Source of the DNA: Kingdonia uniflora
Lineage: Eukaryota > Streptophyta > Magnoliopsida > Ranunculales > Circaeasteraceae
Direction of reading: 5' to 3'
Length of the DNA stretch: 64,000 nt
Assembly: GCA_014058105.1 (NCBI GenBank)
Contig: JACGCM010001844.1
Coordinates: 3,720,001 to 3,784,000, forward strand
Shown: piece by piece, positions 33,901 through 44,657 of the stretch
Position numbering within the stretch: the stretch's first letter is position 1
Layout of the letters: each line of letters opens with the position of its first letter
Notes under the pieces: model-generated
Seen by the model: the letters and a program-made list of their open reading frames with translations, nothing else
Told to the model about the DNA's origin: nothing
Database searches by the model: none
Made by a program: the position numbers and the translations under genes

Positions 33901-36900
33901 AGAGATGCAGAGATGTTATTACCAGGCAATTACAACTTGATAAGGAGAGCAAAACTCACAAGTAACGAGTCAAAGCTGGTGAAGTTGCATCTCTTAAGCT
34001 TGGCAAGGTCAAAGTTGTACATACAGGGACTCCCTTACCAATTATAGATGGAAATCAAAACATCTCAACCCCAATTGATGAAGAAAGATAAAAACTTTAT
34101 TGAGATTAGTACAATCACCCTAAAGAAGGATCTAAATAGAGAAACCACTAGAGTCCTATTAGGAAATTAACTCCTAGTAGGTAACTACTAAATACTGAAA
34201 TAACTAAAGATAGAAACAAAGCCTACTAACATTAATCTTAAGATATGATCCGGTGTATCAAACCATACAATATTATGATATACTCGAACATCACAATGAC
34301 CATAAATCACGATCTCTAACAGATACCATTAACAGTGCTACTAGAGGTGGATTAAATGGAGTTGAGAGTTTTACAACCCATGTGAGTATAACTGAGATGA
34401 AGTACTGTCCTAGCAATGATTGTGACTTAGATCGTGCTCGGTTGAATGCCTTAATAATGAGGTGGAGAATATCATCTCCCTTAAGTACTGTAACAAGATG
34501 CAACTGGAAGTGTTCAAGGATGGAGTCGTTGAGGAGATGGCGTTAACCATATCCTACTAGGCTAGGTAGCAACGACACGGATACGGGTGTTGGTGTCCGA
34601 CACGGGTACGGGGTGTCGAAAACGGCAGAAAATAGAAAAGTACCTTGTAAATAGTGTTGGACACGTGTGACCGAGTGTCGAACACTTTTTTTTGTATGTA
34701 AAGTGATGTGTCATTGTTACCTAGCTACTAGGCTACTTCGAGGCCCAACAAGAAACCAAAAACAGCAAGAAATCAAAGGTCTTTGATTTTGCGCCCTTTA
34801 CGGATCAAAAACTCCCAACAACTAGTCCCTTGGTGCATGGATGCATGAGGACAAGTGAGGAGTTTGCACCATTGGACACAGTGCCTTGAAGGAGGTGAGG
34901 ACACACCCAACTATGGGAAAGGGAAAAGTCAAGAAGAGAATTGGAAGAATCACAATGAAGGTGCAGGAAATACTGAGAATGAGATCGCACTTGATGAGTT
35001 GCCTCCCCTTCCTGGCCAAACCTGCAACACTAGAAGTGGAACCACACATCTTACTGGGTCTTGGGCTTCTGTGATAGGAGTACCTTTGAAGGTGAGGGGC
35101 AAAACCTTAGTTAAATTTGCTCCTCCTTGTGGCATCAATGGAGTTCCAACGATCAAAGTCAAATCTACTGATTTTGAAACCAAAGTGAAAGATTGTCAAT
35201 CCATTGTGGTGGAGCACTTCGTTGGAAGGAAGCTGGGATTCCTATTTGTGAAAAATACCTAAAAGAAATTATGGGGGTTCAAAGGCGACTTCGAAATGAC
35301 TACGCACGGAAGGAGTTAATACTTTTTCAAGTTTTGCATTGAAGAAAATAGAGAGACAGTACTGGAAATGGGACACCAACATATTGTGAGTATGATGTTT
35401 GTGATATGGTAGTGGAGACCATCTATAGAGCATGAACCGCTTCAAATAAAGAGTATACCAGTCTTGGCAACGTTTAAGGAACTACCAGAGCAACTATGGC
35501 ACCCAGAAGGCCTAGAGATGATGGCAAGCACAACGGGGTCACCCATGTTTCCTGATAGAGCCACCCGAGGGTAAAAAGAGGGAGTTTGCTAGAGTATGCA
35601 TTGAAATACAAACTGACTGCAAATTACCAACCGACAATTCTTGTGGAGCTATATTATCCACATTGAAGTTGAGTACAATTTGACTCCCAGCAGGTATGTT
35701 AAAATGCAAAGTGTTCGGTCACAACAAAGATAAGTGCCCAACTCAGGAGGAGGAGAAATTCGAGAATACTATTAACACAAACCCCCAAGGAGTGGAGAAG
35801 AAAAAATGATGCAATGGTTGATAACAAGGAGAGAGAAAAGAGGGAAGCACCACTGAGCCTAATGCCAATCACAATATTGGAGAAACAAGCTATGAAGGGG
35901 TACAACAAAGCACAAGCTTGACAAATATTTCTAACAAATATGCTCATCATGCAGGTGGTTATACAACTGTTACTGAACCATCTACCAATGATCAATACAC
36001 CCAACTTGAACTTTTTTCTCAATAAGGGTGAGGAAGGGGATGGCCCATTGCAACTGTCCAAAAGTGCTCTAAAAACAGAGAAGGAAACATAATAATATTG
36101 ACAGAGAGGTCAGGGATGCAGAAGCAAGGGAGCAACCTTCTACTAGCAAGTACTTAAACCACAGTACCTCAAAAATCCCTACTTCCAGCAAATCAGAATT
36201 GGGGAAGGGGGGGTCTAATAAACAGAAGAATGCAGGGAGTGGAGGACAACACAGCAACAAAATTAAATGTTGAACTTCATTGTATAGAATCCCAAAGATC
36301 TCAATGACTTTGTCAAGCAGCACTAGGTTAAGAATTTAATTGCCAAGTATAAGAGCTCTCTGGTTGGGTTAATTGAGACGAAGATCAGATGTGGAAATGA
36401 GAATAGTTAATGCAATGTGCCCAGGTTGAAATTACAATACTTGACCTTCTCAGATGAAAAAAAAATTACTCTACTTGCAGTAGTGTTAATAAAGAAAGAA
36501 TTCTGGTACGTTGGGACAGTCAAGTGTTAAGAATAATTGTTATTCTGACTAATAGTCGGGGTGTACATTGCATTGCTGAGATTGGGGACAAGGAACTCGT
36601 ATTATCAGTCATATATGCTTCAAATGACCAGAAGAGAGAATATATGTGGGAAGATTTTGAGATTGTGTCCAGATTGTTCAACAAACCCAGGGTCCTTGCT
36701 GGAAATTACAACAGTGCCTTCTCTAGCCATGAGAAAAGTAGGGGTAGAACCATTGCAGCTAGTGTGGTTGACAGAACGAGAAAATGGACTGAGAAGATAG
36801 AATTACACGACCTTAAGTATAGGTGGTGTAATTCCAGGGCCACTTGACATTGTGGAACTCCCAAGACCAGTAACAAGTTATTTCTTCTGAAAGATTGTCA

Positions 36901-38283
36901 CACTAGAAAAAGGCCTGCGAGAAACAAATCAAACAAACCCACACTTTTGTAGTTGTGCTAGTGGGTGAAGTACACTGTAATGAACGATTTCTCCACTTTC
37001 CAGAAACCTTTATTCGGAAGAAAAAAAAAATGATAGTAGAAGATCCTATGAACTTGACTCGTACTGATTTCACATGTACCTAACAAAGAATATGTGTGTT
37101 ACATGATAACAAAATCAAACTTCGTTAAAGAGGGTAAGTAAATTAAGTCAGAAGAAATTGCTCTAACTATTAAATAAGAAGAACGAATATATCCTTATCA
37201 ATGAGGAGATATTGGTCTACTATACTACAGAGCTTTCACTAAACAAGGGTGGTCTGAAGAGTTTGAATGGATAGTCAAAAAGGCAGCTGTAGACAACTCA
37301 AGGGGGGAAATCCTAAAGATAGCTTTGTGTGCTACTGTGTACCACATATGAACAGAGAGGAATGCTAGGCCTTTTAAACAAGAGTCCACAAGTACAGAAA
37401 TCATCCTTGGAAGAATATGCTTTGAAGTTTCCTATAAGTGCATCGATTCAAACTTCAAATTTAGATATACCCCTACAACTCACGATGTCATTAGAGGATG
37501 GGTCCCTATTGTTGTTTTTAACGGAAACTATGAGCAAGATGTTGGAATTGGAGTGCCTGAACTCAAGGCAGTGTGTGAAGATCTGAGTATAGCTAGAAAG
37601 ATTGGATTCAAGAGCCTAATCATACAGTCTGATTCTTCCTAAGCAGAACAAGTACTCCAGAAGCAATGTGATCCACCATGGGCTGGTTTATTTGAATTGA
37701 GAGAAACTATCAAAATAACTGCAGAATTTAAGGATCTTGATATTCAACACAAACCAAGAGAGGGGAAAAAGCTTGCATGCAGATCACATGCCTTAACCCC
37801 AAATCTACACTTTTGGGGTCAAGGCAATCGCCCTATTCCGTCATTTTTCCCACTGATAAACCAAAGAGCTTTAAAGATACCAAAAGTTAAATTTTCAGAA
37901 AAACTCTTTGTAAACGCTAATTAAATACGACAAAGCATGCATATACACAATCAAACTGTTAGCTACAATGGTGCAAACACATCAATTACGTGTTATTCTC
38001 AATAATTCTCTTATAAATATTGTGATCAATTCTACTATTGGACCAGATATAGTAAGGAAATGCACTAATCACACGAAATCACACTAAAAGAACCAGTTTC
38101 GAAACCAGTAATCAACAAGAAACATGTAAAAATTTCAATTGCAACTATAAGCAAACAATAAAATCGAAAAAAAAAAATCACAATCACTCTCTTTAATTCA
38201 TGAAAAAACAGCAATTACAACGACAATCAGTGAAGAAATGTATACCTATGTTGTTGATCGGGAAGGAGAGCAGTCTCTTCCAT
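27960..38283 (-). CDS. Small membrane-protein gene, 5' five exons
   Basis: Minus strand. Exons: 38246-38283, 28939-29011, 28764-28845, 28591-28640 and 27960-28026. Exon 1 reads [12 protein letters not shown] after a CT-rich leader. Every intron has GT/AG ends and the phases agree exactly (AG|G, 0, 1, 0, 1), with no stop in about 103 codons. The protein has LYGGPRRM, hydrophobic stretches [17 protein letters not shown] and [19 protein letters not shown], then THETQRR and [12 protein letters not shown] before a third hydrophobic stretch. It is therefore probably a multi-pass membrane protein of unknown function. Intron 1 is about 9.2 kb and filled with transposons. The rest is uncertain: a possible last exon (near 27730-27774, reading CIILEPFVSIHSY to a stop) fits the phase, but exons may also lie further left. 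Intact phase suggests a living gene. Confidence 0.65.
28045..28251. other. Intronic DNA between exons 4 and 5
   Basis: Contains a short local repeat, GTGGAATAGCCA(T/C)...TCATGTGATA...TTTAAATAGA, present twice about 47 bases apart (28165-28245). The open frame there is a by-product of the repeat. Confidence 0.4.
29012..30004. other. Left part of the host gene's first intron
   Basis: No exon or domain found between exon 2 and the copia gag scrap at 30005. Minus-strand sequence at 29500-30000 may be further decayed gag-type sequence, but I could not align motifs. Confidence 0.4.
30005..30208 (-). pseudogene. Copia-type gag scrap
   Basis: A minus-strand frame of 67 codons reads [20 protein letters not shown], matching the N-terminal gag signature of plant copia elements (F-G-x-N-[FY]-x-x-W). 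It is flanked by unrelated DNA and by the solo LTR at 30307. No other part of this element is present. Confidence 0.5.
30307..33645 (-). mobile_element. Solo LTR, 3.3 kb, gypsy chromovirus-like
   Basis: The plus-strand left end is TGTAATGACCCGG and the right end GGGGCGTTACA. Read on the minus strand this is TGTAACGCCCC...GGGTCATTACA, the termini of Tekay/Del-type LTRs. A perfect 5-bp duplication AATTT lies at 30302-30306 and 33646-33650. There is no primer site, gag-pol or second LTR between the duplications, so this is a solo LTR left after recombination between two LTRs. Open frames inside it (30473, 30979, 32028, 33464, 33504) are chance. It sits in intron 1 of the host gene in the same transcriptional orientation. 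Confidence 0.8.
32073..32282. repeat. Perfect 105-bp tandem duplication inside the solo LTR
   Basis: 32073-32177 and 32178-32282 are identical over 105 bases. Because 105 is a multiple of three it doubles a 35-residue stretch in a chance open frame. Complete identity means that the duplication is recent, or is an assembly artefact. Confidence 0.9.
33646..34553 (+). other. Unresolved sequence, possible LINE 5' part
   Basis: Plus-strand frames at 33702-33965 and about 33975-34090 ([17 protein letters not shown]) have protein-like composition. They could belong to the 5' part of the LINE that continues after the MITE at 34562, but I cannot demonstrate it. Confidence 0.3.
34562..34724 (+). mobile_element. 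hAT-like MITE, copy D
   Basis: A 163-bp element, CTAGGTAGCAACGACACGG to GTTACCTAG, with a perfect 8-bp target duplication CTACTAGG on both sides (34554-34561 and 34725-34732). Same family as copies A to C. It lies in the host gene's first intron, just upstream of the LINE. Confidence 0.88.
34855..35780 (+). pseudogene. LINE ORF1 (gag-like, DUF4283-type)
   Basis: An open stretch (34855-35262) includes [18 protein letters not shown] and [18 protein letters not shown], the fold found at the N-terminus of plant LINE ORF1 proteins (DUF4283). Beyond a stop, frames with [20 protein letters not shown] and [15 protein letters not shown] match the next conserved block. Near 35700 half of a zinc knuckle remains ([11 protein letters not shown], with only the second Cys of the usual pair). 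ORF1 binds the LINE RNA. Multiple stops and frameshifts show that it is dead. Confidence 0.65.
36330..36845 (+). pseudogene. LINE endonuclease domain, truncated
   Basis: The plus strand reads [11 protein letters not shown] near 36365 (the conserved ETK of the apurinic-type endonuclease), YVGTV, then [20 protein letters not shown] near 36690-36750 and LHDLKYRW at the end. It corresponds to the first half of LINE ORF2. The Asp of the usual GDFN motif is Asn here. Downstream homology stops at 36844, before the reverse transcriptase. Confidence 0.65.
36846..37240. other. Deletion junction region of the LINE
   Basis: Where 2 kb or more of reverse transcriptase should be, there are about 400 bases with no polymerase motif (no YADD, no SPLLF) and a 10-A run at 37021-37030. 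Either an internal deletion or a recombination between two LINEs produced this. Confidence 0.5.
37245..37775 (+). pseudogene. LINE C-terminal tail and RNase H domain
   Basis: Starting near 37245 the plus strand reads [15 protein letters not shown] and ALCATVYHI, followed by the TERNARPF motif. It then continues into an RNase H domain: [24 protein letters not shown] with a catalytic Asp, [15 protein letters not shown] and the closing KPREGKKLA. These are the last parts of a plant LINE ORF2. The first DG(A/S) motif is missing and several stops interrupt it. It follows the endonuclease without the polymerase, so the element could not move itself. Confidence 0.65.
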
Positions 38284-38577
38284 CTTCAGCTGAAACCCTA
38301 ATTTGGACAGTGAGAGAATGCAAAATCAATACTCAAACCCTAATTTTACGAAAGAGAGGGCGAGAGAGAGAGAGAGATTAGTTTCAGGTTTCTTTGATGA
38401 AAATCTTTCCCGCTCTCCGAATATTCAACACGTGCCCAAATTTTGGGAAGCCATATGGGTATGGGTAATAATTTCGACCCAAACCCCGGGCCAACCCATT
38501 ATGCAACAACTACTAGTATTCTGTTTTTCTTTGTTCAAGCCTAATTTCTTTGGGGACGAACAAGCAAATTATTGTAT
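38284..38577 (-). promoter_or_regulatory. 5' leader and remaining promoter of the host gene
   Basis: Minus-strand sequence upstream of the ATG at 38283 is CT-rich (CTCTCTCTCTCTCG near 38355-38370) with two AAATTAGGGTTT(C/G)AG phrases, typical of plant leaders. It also contains CACGTG (about 38430), a G-box core. At 38578 the LTR of the minus-strand copia element begins, so only about 295 bases of original upstream DNA remain. No clear TATA box. Confidence 0.5.
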
Positions 38578-39837
38578 TGTTGAAAACAAAACTGCTCTAG
38601 TTATCTAATTATTCAGACACACATAAACATAAGATATAGAAAGAAGATAAGCTTTTATTTGGTGAACTTATGTTGCAGAAATATAGTATTTCTAGGGATA
38701 TAAATAGAAAACTCTAAAACTCTTTAGGATTATGAGTCGGTGGGTCACCCCACCCAACCGAATGGTTCCTAACACTCCCCCTTTGGGGTGTCCCACATCT
38801 AGATGACTTACCTCATTAAAACCTCTACCTAGCAAAACCCTATGGGTAAAAAGTTATATAAAGAAAAAATACAATCATAAGTCACAGATGGGTGGTGGGT
38901 GTGTATAACGTTGCCTCATCAAAACCTTCAGCCAGTGAAACTTCCAAAGAAAAAATTGTACTATCAGGACAAAGAGTACAACAAGCATATGCCCATGTCA
39001 AGTAGAGATTACTCCCCCTAACGTCAATCTTCTAGAGATGTGTCTCCCAGAGACGTCAATGAATATAAACTTCACATGCCTATTATGTGTACCAATATCT
39101 TGAACGTAGCTGGAGCTGGTGCAAGAGTCTTCATAAATAGATCTACTAAGTTATCTGTTGAACGGTCTTGAACAATATCAATTTCATTTGTCTTATGTAA
39201 TTAGTGAATATAGAAGAACTTTGGTGAAATATGTTTGGTCATATCGTCTTGAATAAAACTTTCTCTGCCTTAGGCGATGCATACAACATTGTCATTATAA
39301 AGAGTCGTAGATGTCTTCTGAACAGAACTTAGTTCATAAGTTTCGATGATGTAATTTGTCATGGAGCGTAACCAAAAACATTATTTGCCAGCTTCATGAA
39401 TTGCAAGAACTTTTGTGTGGTTCGAGGATGTAACAACCGCCGCCTGCTTCACTAATCTCTATGAAATCGTAGTATGTCCATACATAACACATAACCCATC
39501 TAACAACGACCTATATGTAGGTCTGATGAGTATCTTGCCTCGACGTACCCTATAAATTACGTTTACCATTTATCGAGTATAATAGACCCAAGTCTATTAT
39601 GTCGATTTTATGTACTGTAGAATGTGCTGATCCCATTTCAGTGCCTCTGGGAAGTAATGGAGCTGTGGCGAGCCAAGCAGTTCACAACGAATGAGATATC
39701 GGGTCTAGTACACCCGACTAAGTAAAGCAAAGCACTGATTATTCCTAGATAAGGCACAACGGCCTTAGAAGTTCCTCACCCTCATCAAGAGGGTGAGAGA
39801 TGTCATTGTCCACCTCCAGGTAACAGACTATAATAGG

Positions 39838-40161
39838 TGTTAAAGATACTGGATATTTGCTATTATAGATACCTTATATTTCCAGCTGTTTAAATAGAAA
39901 CACCAATATATATTTTCCCTATTATTCATACAAAGACTTGTAAACCAAGAAAGAAAATATAATGGTGTATATTGTATTGAGTATTATAAATAGAAGAGTA
40001 AGAGTGAGAGGTCAAATAATACCTTACAACCATTTTCTCTCTTTCTTCTTCATAAGTTTCTTTCTTTTCATCTCTTCTCTCCTCTCTTCTTTCTTACATC
40101 AAATCCTTGTTTCTTTTATTCATTTGTATGATATAATGTTTCTCCTGGATAGCCATTAACA
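39838..40161 (+). repeat. 5' LTR of the plus-strand copia
   Basis: Contains a TATAAATAG box at about 39988 followed by a T/C-rich leader that ends in TTCTCCTGGATAGCCATTAACA, so transcription should start within about 30 bases after the box. Confidence 0.9.
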
Positions 40162-40173
40162 TGGTATCAGAGC
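40162..40173 (+). other. Primer binding site (initiator-Met tRNA)
   Basis: TGGTATCAGAGC directly follows the LTR; it pairs with the 3' end of plant initiator tRNA-Met and primes minus-strand DNA synthesis. Confidence 0.9.
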
Positions 40174-40412
40174 GACACCAGGAGAGTTGTATCTAAGTAT
40201 GAGTATTGGTTTTTCTTATTAGTGGTATTATATTTGGTCATTGACAAAGACTCTGGTAGGCTTAATTTTAGCGTGGGAATCATCATCTATCTATTCGATC
40301 TCTTATCCATGGGTATTGCTTCCGCTACACATTCACAAAAATTGGGTGGTGCTTTCTGGTATTTGCTTTTTTTCCCACTCTAGAAGATTTTTTTTTAGGT
40401 GATATTTACTGC

Positions 40413-41338
40413 AATGGGAGATGAAAATAGGGGTTCCAAAGTTGATGAGTTTGGAAATACCGTTAATATCACTGTTAGTATGACTTCTGTTAAGTTGGAG
40501 GGTGCCACAAATTATCTCCAATAGGCAAAAACCGTATCAGTATACCTTACCATAAAGGGTAAGGTTAAACATTTAACTGAAGTAGCCCCTGCCATTGGAT
40601 CTAGTAATTCATAATTATGGGTTAAGGATGATGTATTGATTAAAAGCTTCCTTTGGAATAATATGAGTAAGACCATCAGTAACACAGTTAGATTCTTGCA
40701 AACATCAAAGGAGATTTGGGACTATCTAAAAGAATCATATTCTCAGTCGGGTAATAGTTCCCAAATTTATGACTTGTATGAGCAGATTTTTCAATGAATC
40801 AAAGTAATATGTCTTTATTAGAGTATTATAATACTTTTCGTAGCAAATGGGAATAGCTGAATATTTATCACCCATTGTCTACAGATCTCACTATGCTATA
40901 GAAACAACGTAAATATTTTAGGGTGGCAAAATTCTTATCTGGGCTAGGTACCGAATATGCACAAGTGAAATCCCAAATTCAGGCCAAGTCAAAATTGCCC
41001 ACTCTTTCTGAAGCACATTCAAGATTGTCCAGGGTTGCTATTACTGCTCCTAGTAAGAATGTCGAAAACTCGGCTCTTTATACCCCCTCAAATAGCATCA
41101 TCAGTAATGGTGGTTCTCAATATGGATGAGGGGGTTATAGTAATAGAGGTGGTAATAGAGGTGAACGCAGTGGATGTGGCAGGAGTCGTGGAAATCAAAG
41201 CCCTAAATTTCCATGTAAAAATTATGGTGGAAAAAATCACTCTATTGAGTGGTGTTGGGATATTATTGATAAGCCAACCCAGTTTAAGGTCAATAGTGTT
41301 ACAGTTTATAAGTCTACTACAAAGGCAAATTCTTTTTA
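40413..41338 (+). pseudogene. gag: copia gag (capsid/nucleocapsid), broken
   Basis: An ATG at 40413 opens a frame typical of copia gag (MGDENRG..., later VKLEGATNYL). It is cut by a TAG at 40522 where copia gags have Trp, and by further stops and a frameshift near 40795. The best-preserved part is 40923-41129 (KFLSGLGTEYAQVKSQI). The CCHC zinc knuckle near 41211-41252 reads CKNYGGKNHSIEWC, so the second cysteine has become Tyr and zinc binding would be lost. RNA packaging function is therefore gone. Confidence 0.75.
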
Positions 41339-41342
41339 GAAG

Positions 41343-41708
41343 ATGCAATCAGATCTTGCCAACTTGATGAGTCGTATGCAGGCGTTTACACCCAATTCTT
41401 CCATCGCTTCCACGGTTACACTTGCAAATTCAAGTAATGCATGCCTCCATACAGTGACTGATAGCCCTCGGGTTATTGATTTTGGGGCTTCTGATCATAT
41501 GACAGGTAACCCTCAATTATTTTCCTCACTTGTATATTCTCGGACTACATCATATGTTACTCTAGTAAATGGTGCAAAGGCTAAAATTATTGGTTGTGGT
41601 CATTCAATTAAATCCCAAGTTTCGTTTATTATCAGTGTTACTCGTCTAAAGTTTTCCATTCAATCTATTATCTATAAACAGCCTTTGTCGATCTCTTACA
41701 TACATTGA
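41343..41708 (+). pseudogene. copia aspartic protease, catalytic site altered
   Basis: The frame reads VIDFGASDHMTG near 41480-41515. Copia proteases have D-S-G at this point; here the Ser is Phe (TCT-type codon to TTT). The catalytic Asp remains. The flap region (LVNGAKAKIIGCGH) follows. The frame closes at 41708 with a stop before the integrase. Confidence 0.75.
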
Positions 41709-41754
41709 TGTTTTTTGGTATACCCGTTGTGTCTTTCAGGATTTGAAAACAAGG

Positions 41755-42803
41755 GAGTTGATTGGTAGGGGATATGAGCATGGTGGTATATATTATTTCT
41801 AGGACATCGATGGACAACTCCCAAAAAAGGCAGGTCTTTCAGTTATAGTTTCACCCATTCAATGGCATAGGCGTTTCGGTCATTTACCTCTGAAGAATTT
41901 ACGTATTTTGGTTCCTAGTATTCCTTCTAGCTTTCAGTCTTTAGATTGTGAGGTTTGTGAGTTAGCCAAACATCGTAGGGTAACTTACAAACCCAGGTTG
42001 AATAAATATTCGAGTCATCCCTTTCATTTAGTGGATTCTGATATTTGGGGTCCGTGTCGAACAACCGACTTACTTGGTGCCAAATATTTTGTCACATTTA
42101 TTGATTATTTTTCTCGTATGTGTTGGGTCTATATTCTATCAAATTGATATGAAGTTTTATCCATTTTCAAGCAGTTTTATTCAGAAATATGTAATCAATA
42201 TTCTACAAAGTTATACATCTTCCGTTCTGATAATGCCCAAGAATATGTTTCTGAGGCGTTTCAACATTTCTTAATTGACCATGGCGTTATACACGAAACC
42301 TCTTGTGTTGACACTCCACAACAAAATGGAGTGGCTGAATGCAAAATAGACCAATCCTTGAAGTAGCCCGCAGTATTATGCTTCAAAATAATGTCCCCAA
42401 ATTGTATTGGGCAGAAGCAGTTTTGACTGCCACGTATCTCATTAACAGAATGCCTTCGTCTATTTTAAGTGGTAAAGTATCGTATTCTATACTCTTCCCT
42501 GATGTTTTCCCTACGGATATGTTTTCCTTACCACCTCATATTTTTGGGTGTATTTGTTTTGTCTACAATCTCTGTCAGGGACGCGATAAATTAGATCCAC
42601 GTGGGATTAAGTATATTTTCCTTGGGTATTTAAGAACTCATAAAGGGTATATGTGTTGTAACCTATTTCTCAAAAAGACCTTTGTTTGTGCTGATGTTAC
42701 ATTTTTTGAACATATCTCATATTATTCTTTAAGTGAAGGAGTGACATATGAACCATTTGAGGAGGAAATTATGAATCCTAGTATTTTATCAGATGTTACT
42801 TGA
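41755..42803 (+). pseudogene. copia integrase, broken
   Basis: The HHCC zinc domain is visible (WHRRFGHLPLKNL, then CEVCELAKH). The catalytic D, D and E positions survive in their motifs: VDSDIWGP near 42035, RSDNAQEY near 42225 and PQQNGVAE near 42325. The frame is split by stops near 41802, 42145 and 42365. The C-terminal part (42339-42803) includes LPPHIFGCICFVY, typical of the copia integrase end (GKxxS/LRVFG block). Confidence 0.75.
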
Positions 42804-43119
42804 CCCGAATAAGCTTATGACTTTGTGGTGCCACAAACTATATATGAATCAACCCCTCTCGTAGATGACACAACTGTACGTAGATGATATATCCTAGCAA
42901 CATGCTCCGTTGTTCCCCACTTCGGCAACTGAGTTTGATGATCCTATTGCAACCGAGTCTAATCTTGATCTTCCAGTTGCTCTTCGACGAGGTAAACATA
43001 ATTGTACTTCGTCTAAGTATCCTAGTTCTGAGTATGTTACTTTTGCTTCATTACCTGTCTCAGATCATCAATTTGCCATATCCCATTTGTCTGTTTATAT
43101 TCCTATTAATTATGTACAG

Positions 43120-44000
43120 AGAATCGTTTGATCATCCTGGGTGGCGACAAGCAATGGAAGAAGAATTGGGTGCACTGTATTCGAATCAAACATGGGACCT
43201 TATGGATCATCCATCTGGGAAGAAAACAGTGTGTTGTAAGTGGGTGTTTACCATCAAACAAAACCCAGATGGAACTATTGCACGCCTGAAAGCTCTCTTG
43301 GTCGCTCGGGGGTTTACCCAAATTTATGGTATTGATTATTTACAGACATTTTCTCCGGTAGCTAAGCTGAATTCAGCTCGTATTATTATTTCTATTGCTG
43401 CCAACCTTCGCTCTCCGTTATATTAGTTGGATGTAAAAAATTCCTTCTTACATGGTGATCTATCTGAAGAAGTATATATGGAGCAACCTCCTGGGTTTGT
43501 CATTCAGGGGGGGGGGGGGGGGGAAGTGTATCATTTAAAAAAATCTTTATACGGATTTAAACAATCTCCCCGGGCATGGTTCAAAAAGTTTAGTCAAACT
43601 ATGATGGCTCATGGGATGGCCAGATGTTCTTATGTTCATTCTGTGTTTTACAAGAAGACTGTTCATGGCATTATTCTCTTGGTGTGTACGTTGATAATAT
43701 TATTATAACAGGATCAGATTTGCAAGGTATTATTGTTCTCAAGGATAATCTGTCAAAACACCTTCAGACTAAAGACCTTAGGGAACTTATGTATTTTTTG
43801 GGTATTGAGGTAGTGGGCTTATCTAATAAATTTCATATTTTGCAAAGGAAATATGTGATTAATATGCTTAAAGAAACGGGTCATTTGGAGTCACGTTCTA
43901 TAAACACTCCTATGGATCTGAATAACAAACTCCAGTCGGATGAGGGAAAATTGTTTTTAGATGTTGAGCGGTATCGAAGATTGGTTGGTAAGCTTATTTA
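43120..44000 (+). pseudogene. copia reverse transcriptase with YVDN active site
   Basis: Plus strand, two frames: WRQAMEEELGAL, CKWVFTIKQNPDGTIAR, ARGFTQ, FSPVAK, then LDVKNSFLHGDL and LYGFKQSPRAWF. After a frameshift near 43685 the catalytic box reads YVDNIIITG, so the second Asp of YVDD is Asn, a substitution expected to abolish polymerase activity. A run of 17 G at 43507-43523 lies just before the LYGFKQ motif and probably arose by slippage. Confidence 0.8.
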
Positions 44001-44089
44001 TACTACTATTACACGACCTGATATTTCATATAGGGTTAGTGCAATCTCTCAGTTTATGCACACACCGCGTATTCCTTACTTCAAGCTGT

Positions 44090-44545
44090 TGTTCGTATTT
44101 TGCAGTATCTAAAAGGTTCTCTAGGTCGTGGATTGGTATATTATGCAAATGGGCACTTAGACATTGTTGGCTACATGGATGCTGATTATGTTGGATCTCC
44201 TTTCGATCGACGATCTACTACTGGATATTGTACCCTAGTTGGTGATAATCTAGTCATCTGGAAAGAGCAAGAAGCAAACCATTGTCTCACGATCTAGTGC
44301 AGAAGTAGAGAATAGAGCTATGGCCCAAACCACATGTGAGCTAATATGGATCCATCATCTGTTACGAGAGTTGTACTTTCTGGTAAAAGCACCTATTCCC
44401 CTATATTGTGATAATAAAGCAGCAATTCATATTGCCATAAATCCAGTATTCCATGAAAGAACTAAACATATCGAAGTGGATTGTCATTTTGTTAAACAAA
44501 AGGTTGTATCCAAAGAGATATGTACACTACATGTCTCCTCTTAAC
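44090..44545 (+). pseudogene. copia RNase H domain, broken
   Basis: Frames read LVYYANGHLDIVGYMDADYVG, then TTGYC, and later YCDNKAAIHIAINPVFHERT and HIEVDCHFVK. The catalytic Asp positions (DAD, CDN, and HIEVDCHFV) are kept. A stop near 44297 and one near 44543 break the frame. It would remove the RNA strand after reverse transcription. Confidence 0.75.
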
Positions 44546-44657
44546 AATAGCTGGCTGATATCTTCACCAAGCCAGTTTTTTGCGCGATAGTGGATCATAT
44601 TTGTTCCAAGCTGGGCATGGAAAACATATATGCTCCAGCTTGAAGAAGGGGGGGAGG

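Noticed and set aside
35699..36323. Minus-strand hydrophobic frames
   Set aside because: Antisense shadows of the plus-strand LINE ORF1 region.
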